From: Apus apus | Lineage: Eukaryota > Chordata > Aves > Apodiformes > Apodidae | NCBI RefSeq assembly: GCF_020740795.1 | Contig: NC_067294.1 | Location: 19,101,001 to 19,165,000 of the forward strand | Length of the DNA stretch: 64,000 bases | Direction: 5' to 3' | In this document: piece after piece, positions 24,282 to 36,600 of the stretch | Position numbering within the stretch: the stretch's first letter is position 1 | How the letters are laid out: each line of letters opens with the position of its first letter | Program-made: the position numbers and the translations under genes | Notes under the pieces: model-generated | What the model was told of the DNA's origin: nothing | The model's input: the letters and a program-made list of their open reading frames with translations, nothing else | Databases searched by the model: none

Positions 24282-25245
24282 TAGAAGGGACAAGGGGTAA
24301 TGTTTTTTTTAAACTAAAAGAGGATCGATTTAGACTACATAGAAGGAAGAGGTTTTTTTACTATGAGAATGCCGAAACACTGGAACAGGTTGCCCAGAGA
24401 GGTGGTAGATGCCATCCCTGGAAACATTCAGGGTGTCACCGTTTGATTCGGGTTTGACAACAATGCTCTTGATCCCCTCGCCCTCCCACCCAGCTAGGGA
24501 AGGAGAGAGAGAAATAGAGAGAGGCTTTGCGGGATTGAAAACTAAACTACACAGCTTTAATTAAACACTAATGATAAAAGAAAATATATACGATTATATA
24601 CAAATGCTCAGGTGTGTGCAAAAGCCTCTTGCCTCCCCCCAACCACAGCAACTCCCACAGCATCTCCTGAGATGCGAACGGTCCTGAAAAATTCTGGAAC
24701 TGCCTGAGAAAGTGGAGAGTGATGAGGGTCAGGAGAGCTCGAGCCTGGGGGTCAGTGGTGATGGATGCACAGCGTCCTTCCCGGATACCAGTCATGGATG
24801 GAGGAGAAGGGAAGCAGAAAGGAAGCTTTCTGTGATCTCTGACCTTCCTCTGAGCTCATGTAGGTATATGGGATGGAATATCTCTGGCCAATTTTGCTGT
24901 GTGTCTAATGCAGCCTCCTGCGGGGGAGGGGAGGGGGCGTGTCATAGATCTTCCTGTAGTGCCTGAGCCACCAGAGTAAAGGTGCAACCTTGAAGACGCA
25001 GCAGTTAGAAAAACATTCCACTGTTTGTTATCATTCCAAGCTGGAATACTTTGCTACTAGTTAAAAGATGAAGGAAAAAAGAAAAATCAGTAAAAGGAAA
25101 AGTGGCTTCATCCTGGCTCAAACCAGGACACAGGGTCAGGCTGAACAAGGCTCTGAGCAACCTTGCTTACTGCAGATGGGGTTGGACCAGGTGATCTTTA
25201 AAGGTCCCTTCCAGACCAAAGCATTGTAGGATGCTGTGATACTGT
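24282..25245 (+). mobile_element. CR1 LINE 3' fragment, split by an LTR insertion
   Basis: The CR1 halves are 24282-24433 and 25131-25245. The left half has the 'acaaggggtaatg' segment and 'ggaacaggttgcccagaga', and ends in 'cctggaaacattcaggg'. The right half resumes with 'tcaggctgaacaaggctctg' and ends 'gatctttaaaggtcccttcc' plus a decayed tail. Removing the LTR and one copy of its 5-bp target duplication restores the order of a normal CR1 3' end. It lies in CYSTM1 intron 1, sense to the gene. Confidence 0.88.
24434..25130 (-). mobile_element. Solo LTR of an endogenous retrovirus
   Basis: A 697-bp element has inverted termini TGTC...GACA and is flanked by a perfect 5-bp target duplication, CAGGG (24429-24433 and 25131-25135). 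The reading direction is set by minus-strand features: it starts TGTCCTGGTTTGAGCC, a start I know from bird LTRs, and carries a TATATAA box (24594-24600), an ATTAAA poly(A) signal (24556-24561) and a short U5-like end. No internal retroviral genes are present, so this is a solo LTR left by recombination between two LTRs. A 5-bp duplication fits ERVL-type or some gammaretrovirus-like families; the exact family needs a repeat library. Confidence 0.85.
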
Positions 25246-28200
25246 GTGTGTACTCATACTTCAGTGATTTGTTTTTTGTAAACCTTATGGAAGATGGCCA
25301 GCATTCTGGATTTGGTAAACTGCTTGTTTAAAAGGAAACCACTTCTGTTAGAGCAGGGGAAATGTTTGCTCAGCAGTGTGGAACAAAGGAGTTTGAAGAT
25401 AGCTTAAGGAAATTTAATGATATATTAACAAACTTACATCTTAGCAAAAGTATTAATGGCTGGGAGGTGTGGGAAGAAGGAATAGGAACATGTTTTGTCA
25501 TTCTCTTTGGGTGGACTAGTGATTTCTCTGTTGTTGACCAGCAACAGATAGGACAAATGCTTAGTGACAATCCAGGAAATACCTTCATTTGCTGAGTTTA
25601 GTCCTAAATTAAGTTTCACATCAGGTGAGACAGTGTAGTGCTGTTCTGGTACTTCCTGATGGACCTGCAGTGCCATGGAAAACAAGGTGCTTTACTGATG
25701 TATGAACTTCTTTCTTTTGAGCTTTGTCTTCAAGAGGTGCTCATTGGGAAACCCACAGATATGAGCCCTGATGCAAGCCCGTAGGAGTTGGTCTTGTTTG
25801 CAACTCTCATGGAATTACTAGCTGGGATGAGAACCCACAGCAAAGCTTGGTAATATGTTTTACTAGGAGCTCAAGTATGTCTCTGAAAAATATCTGCTTA
25901 ATGATTCAAGGCTCTGCCTTGCAAACACATACCCAAATGAATAAATAAGTCTAGTAAGCACGTAAATCATGTATGAGTTTATGAGAATGAGGAAAATCCA
26001 AGTATGGTGACACAGTTCAAAAAGGGCAAATAGGGAAGGTTTTATGTGTGGAAATGGAGGACACGGAAAAATTCTTCCTGGAGAACAAATAGCATTGCAA
26101 GAAGGCTGATCTTCACAGCTGAGGTGGAACTGGTAGGGAGTGGACAGAAGTAGTACTTGGGACCTCTGGAGGACCTGGTTTCCACAGCCACCTCCTGGGC
26201 TTGCTGAATGCCTTCATAAATTCTTTCAGGAGTTATCATTGCAAATAAATCTCCAGTATAGTTGCTGCTGAAACTGCTCTTGCTGGGTGCTGTCTTTTAC
26301 TTCTTGCCTAACGTCAGTTGTGTTACTTTTCCCTCTACTTTGAGGGGAAAAGTAACTTTTGCCCTGGTGGAATATGCCCTTCTTAATCTTCATCTTTTCT
26401 GTTGTCCTGTTGCTCTTTGACAATCTCTGCCCAGCTTTCAGTAGACTCTCCAGTTTTGTCCTCAGTCCCTTTCCCATATTAACAGGCAGTAGCTCCACTC
26501 CAAACCTGCCTCCTCTTCAAGAACTGTTTGACATGGCTAACACGGAGCTGTTAAACAGATGAAGAGCACAGATGTTTATTTCTTGTTCCCTATGCCACCA
26601 TTTCCCTGTTTGCTCAATCTGGATTCTAACTCCTCTCCAGTTTCTTAGACTTTTCTTCAGAGCCGCTGATCCACAGTTTCTTTTACTCGTCCTCCATGGC
26701 TGTTGATTTTCAGTGGTTTCAGTGGTTTCTAAACTTTACCAGGCACAGCCTTGTACAGCTGATGCCCATCTCAGACCTTTCTGCTGAGATGATTTCTACC
26801 CTTGTGGTTCCACTGGCAGTTACCCCAGCTCTCTGAGGGGCTTTTGCTGTGGTCCCATGATGAGTGCTTGTACAGAAACCAGGCAGCCATAGCAGTGGAC
26901 AGGCTCCCTGCTTGGGTACCAAAGGGAGCAGGGAGTGAAGCGAATGGCCAGCCATGAGAGTGGAGGATGGCTCCTGGTGTCCCCACACAAGTCCCTGTGT
27001 CAAGGGAGCAGTGGGATGGCTGAGTTGAAGTTATCCACTGTCTGAATTGGAGTTCACAGCCAACTGAAGAACTGCAATATCTTTTAAGTCCTTCTACAGC
27101 ACTCAAATGGCAATTCTGTTGAATGTAGATAAAGAAATGGATGCATATGAAGGGACAGAAGGGAAGCCTGGAAAGGATGGGCTGAGCTGACTGTCCCCTT
27201 AGGTAGGAGGGCTTTGGAAAACAGAGGTAATGAATGTGAAACTCTTTGCTTGAGTTTGGCAATGATCACCAAAGCAAGCTGAGCCCTGGGGATCTTGAGG
27301 AAAGGTTTATGAACAAAAAACATGATCTGCGGTTTGCTGCCTTTGGATGCCTTGTGTACACTCACACACACACACGTTAGGATGCCAGTTTACAGCCTAG
27401 AACAGACCTGGAGGGGCTCAGAGAAGGGAGAGGTAGGTGGAGGGACTGACTTCTGCCTGAGGAGCAGACAGTGGGCTGGTTTGTTTTGGCCTGCAGGATA
27501 AGGCTCCCACATGCCTCCTCCCTGGTTTGGTGAATCCCAGAATTCAAGAATGTCACCACTGATCTGCTGCAGTCATCTGGTGGGGCAGGAGGCAGTTTTC
27601 CATGAGGCACCCAGCAGGGCTGAGGGTCCCCTTGCCCCAGGAGCAGGCACTGGAGCTGGACACCAGCTCAGGGAGGCTGAGCAGCCTCAGGGAGAGTTCA
27701 CAGGGGTGTGTTGCTTGTGTGGGCCCTGTCTGGCTTGGGCATCAAATGGTTACCCTGCCATGTGCAGCAGTATGTAGTATATACATGCACTCACTCTGGC
27801 GTTGTTCTTCCCTGGAAACTTGCTTTAGGCTGCTGTTCTGGGGTGATTTTCTGAGTTAGGTGAACATTAGTGACCTGTTATATTCCAATTCTCTAGTTGT
27901 GTTGCAGTGAGCTGGAGGGCTTGCTGCCTGCCTTTTGCTGCCTCTCTGAAGGGAGCATTGCCTCGCTGCGGACCTGCTAGAGGCATTGCAGTGCGGAACT
28001 GTTGTGGAAGAGCCTCAAGTTAAATGTATGTTGTGCTTGTCTGTTTTAAAATGAGCAGTTAAGTGATCTGACTGGAATGGCAATGAAAAAAATCAAATTC
28101 CTTTAATCCCTGGCTTTGGTGAAACACTTAAAACTCTTGTAAAAGATGTTAAGAAATAGCATTTGAAAGGTATCAGCACTGCCTTAGCAGCTAACTGCAG

Positions 28201-29795
28201 GCTGGTGAGGCCTGCAGAGATGAAACTGAAGGGCTTCTTGGTGTCATCACGGGTCAGGGATGTCAGGCCTGTTCCGTAAGTGTGCCTCTGGAGGTGTTTG
28301 GGGTCGGCAGCACTCTCCTGGGCCCCGGGTCTGGTCAGATTGGCTGTGAAAGCGGGATGGGGCCATCCCCATGGTGCCTGCACAGCAGCACATCGTGCAG
28401 CAATGCTTGGCAGGAGCAATGTATAAATAAGCAGAGAGCCTGGGGACCCTCCTTGGGGAGGGACAGGCAGCATGCTCTGAGGGGATGAAATAGCATGCCA
28501 TAAACAAACAAAGCTCACTTCAATGCTGTCAGGGATTGCAGCAGCTGAACATAGCCCTAGAGGCTTGACTTGCTTGGCTTCTGCCTGGCAGATGACTGCT
28601 CTGAGCTCACTGTAAGTTACAAAGGTGAAATTCTTTAATCTGCATCATGCCAGAGCTCAGGCTAGGTGTGTTGCTAGTCTCCTCTAAACTCAAAATCCAC
28701 ATGTCCACAAGAGCTGGTGCACAGTACTAAGCATCCAGGTCAGCTTAGCCCAGCTGCTTGCCCTTTTCAACACCACCCAAAGAGTATCTTGCTTGTCAGC
28801 CGCTCCTGCTCAGTGCTGGCCACAGTGAGCCTCTGTAATTATGCTCCTGGTATTTCTCCCTGGAGCATGTGGGAGGAGGTGTGCAGCAAAGGGGAAATGT
28901 TGACCCTTCTGCACCCTGTGATGGTAAAAGGAAATGGAAAAGTACAGCTCCTTCAGTCAGGATGGTTCCTGAACACATGATATTAAGGAACGTAAACAGG
29001 GAGAAGCTTCAGAAACCTAACATAAGCAATGGCTCACTTAGTCATGCTGCTTAGAGGCTAATTAAAGTTGCATTATTGTGACAGTCTTGTCTTTTGATGT
29101 CTGTACCGTGTAATGCATTAGGTAGGTTTTATGAACATCAACTCTCTGAGCTGGCCTTAATGTTGCTTTTTGAATGAGACTGAGCCCAAGGTCCTGATTG
29201 CTTGTGGCTGCTGAATGATTCAGTTGCATATTACTGGAAAAATACACAATGTGTTGGGTTACAGTGTCATCAGGAAATTGTTCACATACAGTCTTGCTCC
29301 AGAGTGCTGTTCTAGATGCTTGCAACAATTAGCAGAAGTGTAATGAACATTTATGTTCACCATTTCTCCTGTCAAGGCTATCAAACATGAGGAACCAGCT
29401 GCATTTCTGTGTGGTTTTCTTATTTAATATTGACAGGAATATGATGTAATCACTTCTAAATCTCCCCTTAAAGCAATTAAGGCAATTTAATAATGAGTGG
29501 AAGCAGGGGATTTTGTTTTGCAGTTGCAAGGCTGATAAATATCTTAAGGTCAATAGCTGATGCATGACTGGAAAGCAGCAAGTCACTGTGCTGCTAAAAG
29601 AAATCACTTCAGCTCATTCTCTGTCCCTGTGATAGGTTTAAAAATAAGCTCACTACTTGGCCAGGTATTCTGAGGCCTGTTTCTCACACTTAATGTAGGA
29701 CCCTCTGGAGAGCAGTCTGAAATGGGAATGAAATGATCATGTATGAAGCAGACAAAAGCAAACCAGTTCTTCTGTTTGTTTTCCTTCTTCTGCAG
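25246..29795 (+). other. CYSTM1 intron 1, 3' part
   Basis: No exon or identifiable transposon was recognised. There is a short CA run near 27360-27375. The intron ends in a pyrimidine-rich stretch and CAG acceptor at 29793-29795 (tttccttcttctgcag). Confidence 0.55.
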
Positions 29796-29814
29796 GACAG
29801 ATTCTGCATCCCAC
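29796..29814 (+). other. CYSTM1: CYSTM1 5' UTR, end portion in exon 2
   Basis: Nineteen nucleotides lie between the splice acceptor (AG at 29794-29795) and the ATG. The context before the start is 'atcccacATGa', an acceptable but not optimal Kozak match (pyrimidine C at -3 would be weak; no in-frame alternative Met precedes the conserved start in this exon). Confidence 0.7.
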
Positions 29815-30043
29815 ATGAACTACGAAAACCCTCCACCTTACCCTGGTCCGGGCCCGACTGCCCCCTACCCCCCGTATGCACAGCAGCCGGGTGGTCCTCC
29901 TGGCCCCTACCCAGGCTATCCTCCCGGACCGACGGGGCCGTACCAGCCAGGCCAGCCAGGTTATCAAGGCTATCCCCAGTATGGATGGCAAAATGCACCT
30001 CCACCTCCAGGACCAGTGTACGCAGATGGGCCTAAAAACACAG
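29815..30043 (+). CDS. CYSTM1: CYSTM1, first coding exon (Pro/Gly/Tyr-rich arm)
   Basis: This exon encodes residues 1-76 of cysteine-rich transmembrane module-containing protein 1, a small tail-anchored membrane protein of unsettled function. It begins MNYENPPPYPGPGPTAPYPP, which matches vertebrate CYSTM1 closely, and includes the conserved 'GYQGYPQYGWQ' block. The arm is rich in Pro, Gly and Tyr and is predicted to be disordered and cytosolic. A PPxY motif at residues 6-9 could bind WW domains such as those of NEDD4-family ligases (inference). The exon runs from an acceptor just before the ATG to a GT donor at 30044 and ends in phase 1 (229 nt), so Val77 is split across the intron. Joined to the last exon it gives 111 residues, longer than the human protein (about 97 as I recall), the extra being Gly/Pro/Tyr repeats around residues 25-50. 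Confidence 0.96.
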
Positions 30044-30724
30044 GTATGCCTAGCAGCCATGGTGCAGTGTAATCATGTCCCTGTCTGGCTTGCAAATGCC
30101 TAAGTATGTGTTGACCTTGAAGTAATATGCATCTCGCCCTGAGGGGGCTAGGGAAGGTGGAAACTCATTTAAAGCAGGGATTCTGTTTATAGCCTGTTTT
30201 CCTGCTTTGTTTTGCTGTCATGTCTCTAACAGTTCTCTGGCTGTTGGAGGATACTGCTAATGTCCTTAATGCAGATCCCTCGAGGGAATCCTGACGCTGA
30301 GGTTTTTGTACATGCTTTTTGCTGACTTTAGATTTGCCCCAACTCTCATTCTGCCTGTCTTTCTGTTGAGAAGTTTCAACCTAAGGCTGCACAGTTAAAG
30401 CTTGTAGTACACAGATACACAGTTACTACCAAATTAATGTGCACCAATTTTCTTGAGCCATTGAAATAATTCTAGGGCTTTTGGTTTTGTTTGTTTTTTT
30501 TCTGAAGCTATTATTGTTCTGTGGAAAAACACAAAAAAACCACACTTCTGGGTAAGTGAAGGAAGATGGTATAACTTACTTTGGCATCTAGCTGGTCCGT
30601 GTGCTGCATCCCCTCAGGGTGGTGTGCTGGTTCACTCTGTCACCTGTAGCTCTCGTGGGACACACTGCAGTGCTTGGTGCAAGCTTGAACTGTCAGAGGA
30701 GGGCTGACATGTCAGTTAAGGGAC

Positions 30725-31125
30725 CAGAGCATCTTTATATAAGAAGCTGAGAGAGGAAGGACCGTTCAGCCTGGAGAAGAGAAGGCTCAAGAGGGCCTAT
30801 CTTTGTGTATAAATACCTGATGGGAGGGAATGAAGGAGAGGGAGCTGGTCTTTTCTCAGTGGTGTCCAGTGACAGGACCTGAGGCAATGAGCACAACCTG
30901 AAACACTGAAGGTTCTTTCTGAACACAAGACACTTTTCTACTGTGAGAGTGATCAAACAGTGGCACAGTTTGCCCAGAGAGGTTGTGGAGTCTCTGTGGA
31001 GATAGTAAAAAACCTGACTGTGCAGTGGTCCTGGGCACTGCTCTAGTTGACAGTGCTTGCATAGGGGAGTTGGACCAGATGATCCAGAGGTCCTTTCCAA
31101 CCTCAACAACTCTGGGATTCTGGCA
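30725..31125 (+). mobile_element. CR1 LINE, 3'-end fragment
   Basis: Plus-strand CR1 3' end. It has 'cagcctggagaagagaagg', 'tttgcccagagaggttgtgg' and the ending 'gaccagatgatccagaggtc' followed by a decayed octamer tail 'ctctgggattctgg'. It is 5'-truncated and lies in CYSTM1 intron 2, sense to the gene. Confidence 0.88.
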
Positions 31126-33124
31126 GGGCTGGGTGTGGTCTGTGCCTTTTCCCTATTGGAAAGAGGAGAATTTAGCTTGGGGTTTTTTAGGAACTCTCGG
31201 TCTTACTGGTAAGGACACTTGCCTAGAGACCAAGTTTATTCTTGTCAGCATTTTACAGGCTTTTTAAAACCTCTACTCATACATCATGAGGGCATGCTCA
31301 CTCCCTCACCATCAGCATGAGGACTCATGCTGTCCTGCCAACTCCAGTGCTTTCTTCAGTCTTCTTCACTGATAATGATTCTCATCTAGGCTGAGAAGCC
31401 AGAGACCATCATCACCTCTTCCTGTGTTGCAGTAAATATCCCAAACAGGCCTGAACTGTTGAGAAGAGTCTTAAGTACCTATAGGTGTTCTGCGTGGCAG
31501 GGGATGTGGCTGGAGCTATCAAAGGGGGTGCTATGCAGGAGGGAGTGTGGGATGCACATCCAGAGAGGTGCTGTCCAGGCACTGTGCTTTCGGTGGGAGC
31601 TGCTGTGAGGAAGGAAGGGAGACTCAGGGTTTTAACATGCTGGGTGTGTCTGGCATGGTCATGGACAGACTTAACCTGGAGTGGAAAGAAATGAGGCTAA
31701 CATGTACCTCATATCAAAATCCTAGCAGAGCTTTACAGCTGTGTGAGGCAGTAGCACTTCAGGCACTGCTGCTGTAAAGACTGGCTGATAAAGTGGGTAT
31801 CAAAGCTACATCACTTGGAAAATTGTCAGAACTCAGACAATTCCCTGAGGCCTTTGCCAGTGTCTGTGGACACTGCACGCTAAGGTCACCCTCTACATAC
31901 TGTCATTGTCGTTGCTTGGGACACCATGTGCTTGCACCCAGGGTCTGTCAGGACACTTGCTGCATTTTGAGGTAGCTGCCTGTTGTGCCCCTTCATGTTA
32001 CTCTGACTCAACAGCACGCTGTGACAAAGGTCTTTTCAAAGCCTGCATTTCTGGGGAGGCTGGAACTTGACAAATTCCCAGCAAGAGTTTTTCACTGCAG
32101 TGAATCCAAAGGAAATTTTACATAGGTGGGTGGACAGGATGAACTGTGCAGAGAACATGTTTAAGAACTTTTTTTTTCCAGTATTTTTGGCTAAAATGGT
32201 GGACTACTGGACCGGTGTAAAGGCATCCCTAGATTTATAGCTGATGTAAGATGCCAGGAGTATTCTGTTGTGGATCTGGCCAGAGGACCCAAATGTAATC
32301 AGTGAACAGTTGGTGTGAGTGAACGAACCTAAAGGAGTACAAGTCATGAGTTCAGGTTCCTCTGCAAGAGTGAAAACCTCAAGGGTCTGCCTTTGCAAAG
32401 GAGGAGGCAGCAGTGTGATGGTGCTTCCCATCACTACCGCTACGTGGACTCAAAGTTTAATCAGGGTTTTCCCTTGGAAACAATTAGTATTTCACTGAGA
32501 GCCGAGGCTTATACTGCAGGACGCAGGGTTTTGTTGTTAAATCTAACCTTACACAACTGCAGACACAACTAACCAACAAACCAAAGACCTTCTGGTAAGT
32601 CCTGGCTTTGAGCTGCCTTCCTGTGCATGGTCTCCAGACCCACTTGGGGAGCCCCCAGTTTGCATTGTTTTTGCTGAAGTGGATGTAACCTACAGAAACG
32701 TTACTAAATGTGTGTACATTGAAGTCAGGGCTATAACTTTGTGTTTGTCTGCAAAAGCTTTGCCTTTTTCTTGATGCTCCTTCTGTTAAACACCCATTTT
32801 CCCCTTTGCTCTTTTTGGCCAGTCTGTCAGACTGGTGCCTGATCTTTGTCCTGTGACACGTTACCGGAAATCTGAGAGAGCTTTCAATGAGGCTTTGTTT
32901 AATGATCACATCCAGGAGTGCCTAGTATAGAATGGATGTCCCTAAAAAAGCTGTTGTGTTGGGTTTTTTTTCTAAAAAAATAATATACTAATGCTATATG
33001 CTTGTGGCTCTAATATAAAAAACTGACATATAAATCTAGTCAAGTTGTTACGGTCTGCTTAGCTGGTCTGGCGTGATTTAATGTGGCTTGTCAGTTCTTG
33101 TGTTGTTTCCAAGCAGTCATCTGG
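31126..33124 (+). other. Intron 2 sequence between CR1 copies
   Basis: No exon or repeat was recognised. Confidence 0.4.
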
Positions 33125-33697
33125 GAAGACCTACCAGGGAGATCCTGCCCCTCTACTCTGCTCTCGTGAGACCCCCACCTGGAGTACTCTGTCCAATTCT
33201 GGAGCCCTCAACATAGGAAGGACATAGAGCTCTTGGAGCGAGTCCAGAGGAGGCCACAGAGATGATCCAAGGGCTGGAGCAGCTCTCATATGAAGACAGG
33301 CTGAGAGTAGGGGCTGTGCAGCCTGGACAAGAGAAGTCTCTAGGGCGACCTTAGAGCACATTCCAGTGCCTGAAGGGGCTTGAGGAAAGCTGGGAAGGGG
33401 CTTTTGACAAGGGTGTGTAGTGATAGGACAAGGGGTAATGGTTTTAAATTGGAAGAGGGGAGATTTAGGTTGGACATTAAGAAGAACTTATTTGCTGTGA
33501 GGGTGGTGAGGCATTGGAATGGGTTGCCCATGGAAACTGTGGCTGCCCCATCCCTGGAAGTACTCAAGGGCAGGTTGGACAGGGCTTTGAGCAACCTGGT
33601 CTAGTGCAAGGTGTCCCTGCCGATGCAGGTGGGTTGGAACTAGATGATCTTCTAGGTCCCTTCCAACCCAAACCGTTCTGTGATTCTATAATTCTGT
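33125..33697 (+). mobile_element. CR1 LINE, 3'-end fragment with RT C-terminus
   Basis: A plus-strand, 5'-truncated CR1. The left part encodes decayed C-terminal ORF2 sequence ('[11 protein letters not shown]' and a helical '[15 protein letters not shown]'-like stretch). The right part is a clean 3' UTR ending in 'gatgatcttctaggtccc' and the octamer tail 'ttctgtgattctataattct'. It closely resembles the 3' end of the long CR1 at 1762-5960, so both belong to one subfamily. It appears to be among the least decayed copies in the window. Confidence 0.92.
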
Positions 33698-36600
33698 GTC
33701 CTCCTGTGTGGATGCTTTCCTTTCCGAGTAGATGTCTTGCTGTCCTAGATGACTTTTCTTAATCTAACAAATTAAGCTGCTCCAAGTAATTCATTGGTAT
33801 TTCTGAACAAACGTGTCCACATTGAAAAATAGGAAATTTGCTATACTTTAAATTTTATGCTTTAAGTTATTTTTCTGTGTAGGCAAACTGCAAAGTTTGC
33901 GGAGCAAAGCTGGTGTGCTTATGTGTGGAAGAAATTTGTATTTTGGTCTTGGGTCAGTCACACAGCTAGAAATAGTTACTGTTGAGCTCTCGAAATCCGA
34001 TGGTAAAGTAGCATTTCAGAGTGATAGTGTTTTATAATCTCACAGTTTGTGGCTTCTCCTGATTAACAATGGGCATAGCCATTACAGTTGGCCCTTGGAG
34101 AAGAAAAAACTTTATATGGCTTGCTCTCTGTATTGAAAACAAAGCTGCATGAGATGTAACAGGAAGACAGCTTCAAGTTGATACTGGTTTTGTCAGCCAT
34201 GCTGTAGCAGAGCTTGTGACCCACTGAGCCTTGTTTAAAGCTGCTGCTGAAGGATCCTTCAGGCTGAACATCAGGGCTGTGAGTATCACCGCTGGGCATT
34301 GTCTCCCCCCCCACCCCACCAGTGGGGTCTGCAAACCCTAGCTGGAGAGTTCAGTCCTTCTTGCTGGGGTCATGCATAGAAAGAGTAGGTAACATCTAGG
34401 CTGGAAAGAGGAAGTTATTACTGTTGACTGAGCAATATCTCTGCTAGAAATAGGTGAGAGGGAGGATGGTGTCATCTTTTTAAAATTACTTTGAATAAGG
34501 AGACATATATGAAGGCTTGTTGGGGGAAGGTGTCATCCAGAGCAGCGCTGAACAAGAACAACAAGTAGATCCCACTCCAGACTAGTAGGATTAGTTACTC
34601 ATGACAGCCATCAGAGTTGCAGAAGTCAGGTTGCAGTTTATGCATTAAGACTGAGTGGTGTTGGCCATATGAGTTCAGTGCAGAAGAGGGAGACTGCAGC
34701 TGGGAATGGCAGCTGGTGGGCCTTGGGCCCTTCTCCAAGTTAAGTCCACTGTGTGTCAGCTTGTACCCCCTCAGAGTCACCCTAGCTGCCTCAACAGTGT
34801 GGGGTGTGAAAAGCCTTGAAGGGTGTGTTTCTTTTCCAGGTGGAGGAGGTGTGAGCCAGAGAGGGTAGGTGACTTGCCAAGGTGGCACAGAAGACCTCAT
34901 GACCATGGTTTTGCTTTTATTTGTTGTTGTTTTTTTGATAGTTGGCTTTTGGCCTTGCACAGGCTACCAGTAGCAAGGTCTCCAAAGAAACAAAACTTCT
35001 TGCATCTTGCAGGGGCTTATAACTGACTTGATTGTTGTTCGTTAAAAGCAAACACGTTGACCTTTACCTTTAGAGCTTATAATTTATATTTTGAGTTAAG
35101 GGTATCTCATTTCAGCTTCCTAGCTCTGGGAACTTACTTGGGCTGATTTCTGTCTGCAACTTCCCTGCTGTAAAAACTGAGGGCTATATTCATGCCTCTC
35201 CACATGATGTCTGTCCAGGCACGAGTTCCTGGAATACCATAGATCTGCCATTCAGTGTCACACAATACTTTGGCTGGAGGAATTCTCCTGCACTAGGACA
35301 AAGCTGGGAAACATGCAGCAGTAGGAGCACGGTTCCTGTGTGGAGCATGGTGTAAGAAGCTGGGCCTTCTTGAGCAGCAGGGACTTGCTTAGGGGGAAGA
35401 AAATACCTCATTTTCTCACCAGTATTTTCATTAAAAAATAATTTGGTATCAACTGGCAGAAGGAAACCACAATATCTGTTGATTGGTCAGCAGGTTCCTT
35501 CTTGTCAGTGTAAATTAGAGGTGAAATGTAATGCTGTTGATAATGGCATGCTTTAAAAAGAAGTGGAATGAGCCAAAGTACAAGGTGACATACTAATTTG
35601 AAAAGCACTAGCTGACGTTGGCAATTTACCCAGCTGAATTTCTCCCCTTCCAGTTGATACGTAACAACGTCATGGAGGAGGCTGTTTGTGCTGTGCCCAA
35701 GGGAGCCAGGCTCTCTCAGCAGCCTTCCTTCCAACCAAAGGCAAACAATGTTCAGAACTGCATGTGACCTGTTGTACACACAGAGTGGAAATCTTGGTTC
35801 TACAAGTTGATTACTTGTAGCAAAGCTGACTGAGATAAGAGTAATAGTCACAGTGATGCTGCCTGCCTCCTAATGTTTGGCCAGCTGCAAGAATAAACAG
35901 GTCACCTAGATACAGCCACTGCCTTCTGCTAGAGGGGTGGATTTTTTGCTCTTTACAAGTCTCAGTGTGAAAAAGAGAGGATCCTAATTGCTGTGGTTAG
36001 GCTCTCTGGTGCCTTTCAGTGGTTACCCCCTCGCTTCTCCAGCTGTGTCGAGCTGAGCCTTCCCCAGCAAGTTTATTTGGAGGGCACCATGTATAAATCC
36101 CATCAGCCTCTCTAAGTATATTGACCCTTTCCAAGCAGTCTGTCAGAGCATTTAGTTTAAGTGTTACTGTACTTTGCGATCCAGCAGCACTTTCAACTGG
36201 TGTCCTGCCAAAAAAAAAAAAAATCTCACTTGGCAGCTGTCCTCTTAGCTGCTTCTCACACTGAAGGGTGCTTTAAAACCTGGAGTTCTCTCTCCTCCAA
36301 GATTGCTGTATCATACCTCCCTCTGGCCCTGCCTTGCATCAGCTGACTGCACAATCAGTGGGGGCTGTTTGCTGGCAAACAGTGCTGTCCTGGCTCTGAT
36401 GGCTGACTCCACCTTCACTGCTTTGCACCCCCAGGAAGGGGGTAATCTGAGAAAAGCCTGATGCAAATAAAAAGATTTTCAGATTCAGAAAACATGCTGC
36501 AGACAAACTGGCTGAGCAAGGCTAAGGCTGGCTCCATAGTGGACAGCATTAGAAGAGGCTGCTGTTCTGGACAGTCCTTGTCAACTGGGCACCTAGCCTG

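Noticed and set aside
29690-30060. Minus-strand open frames over the CYSTM1 coding exon
   Set aside because: Shadows of the GC-rich, proline-coding sense strand.
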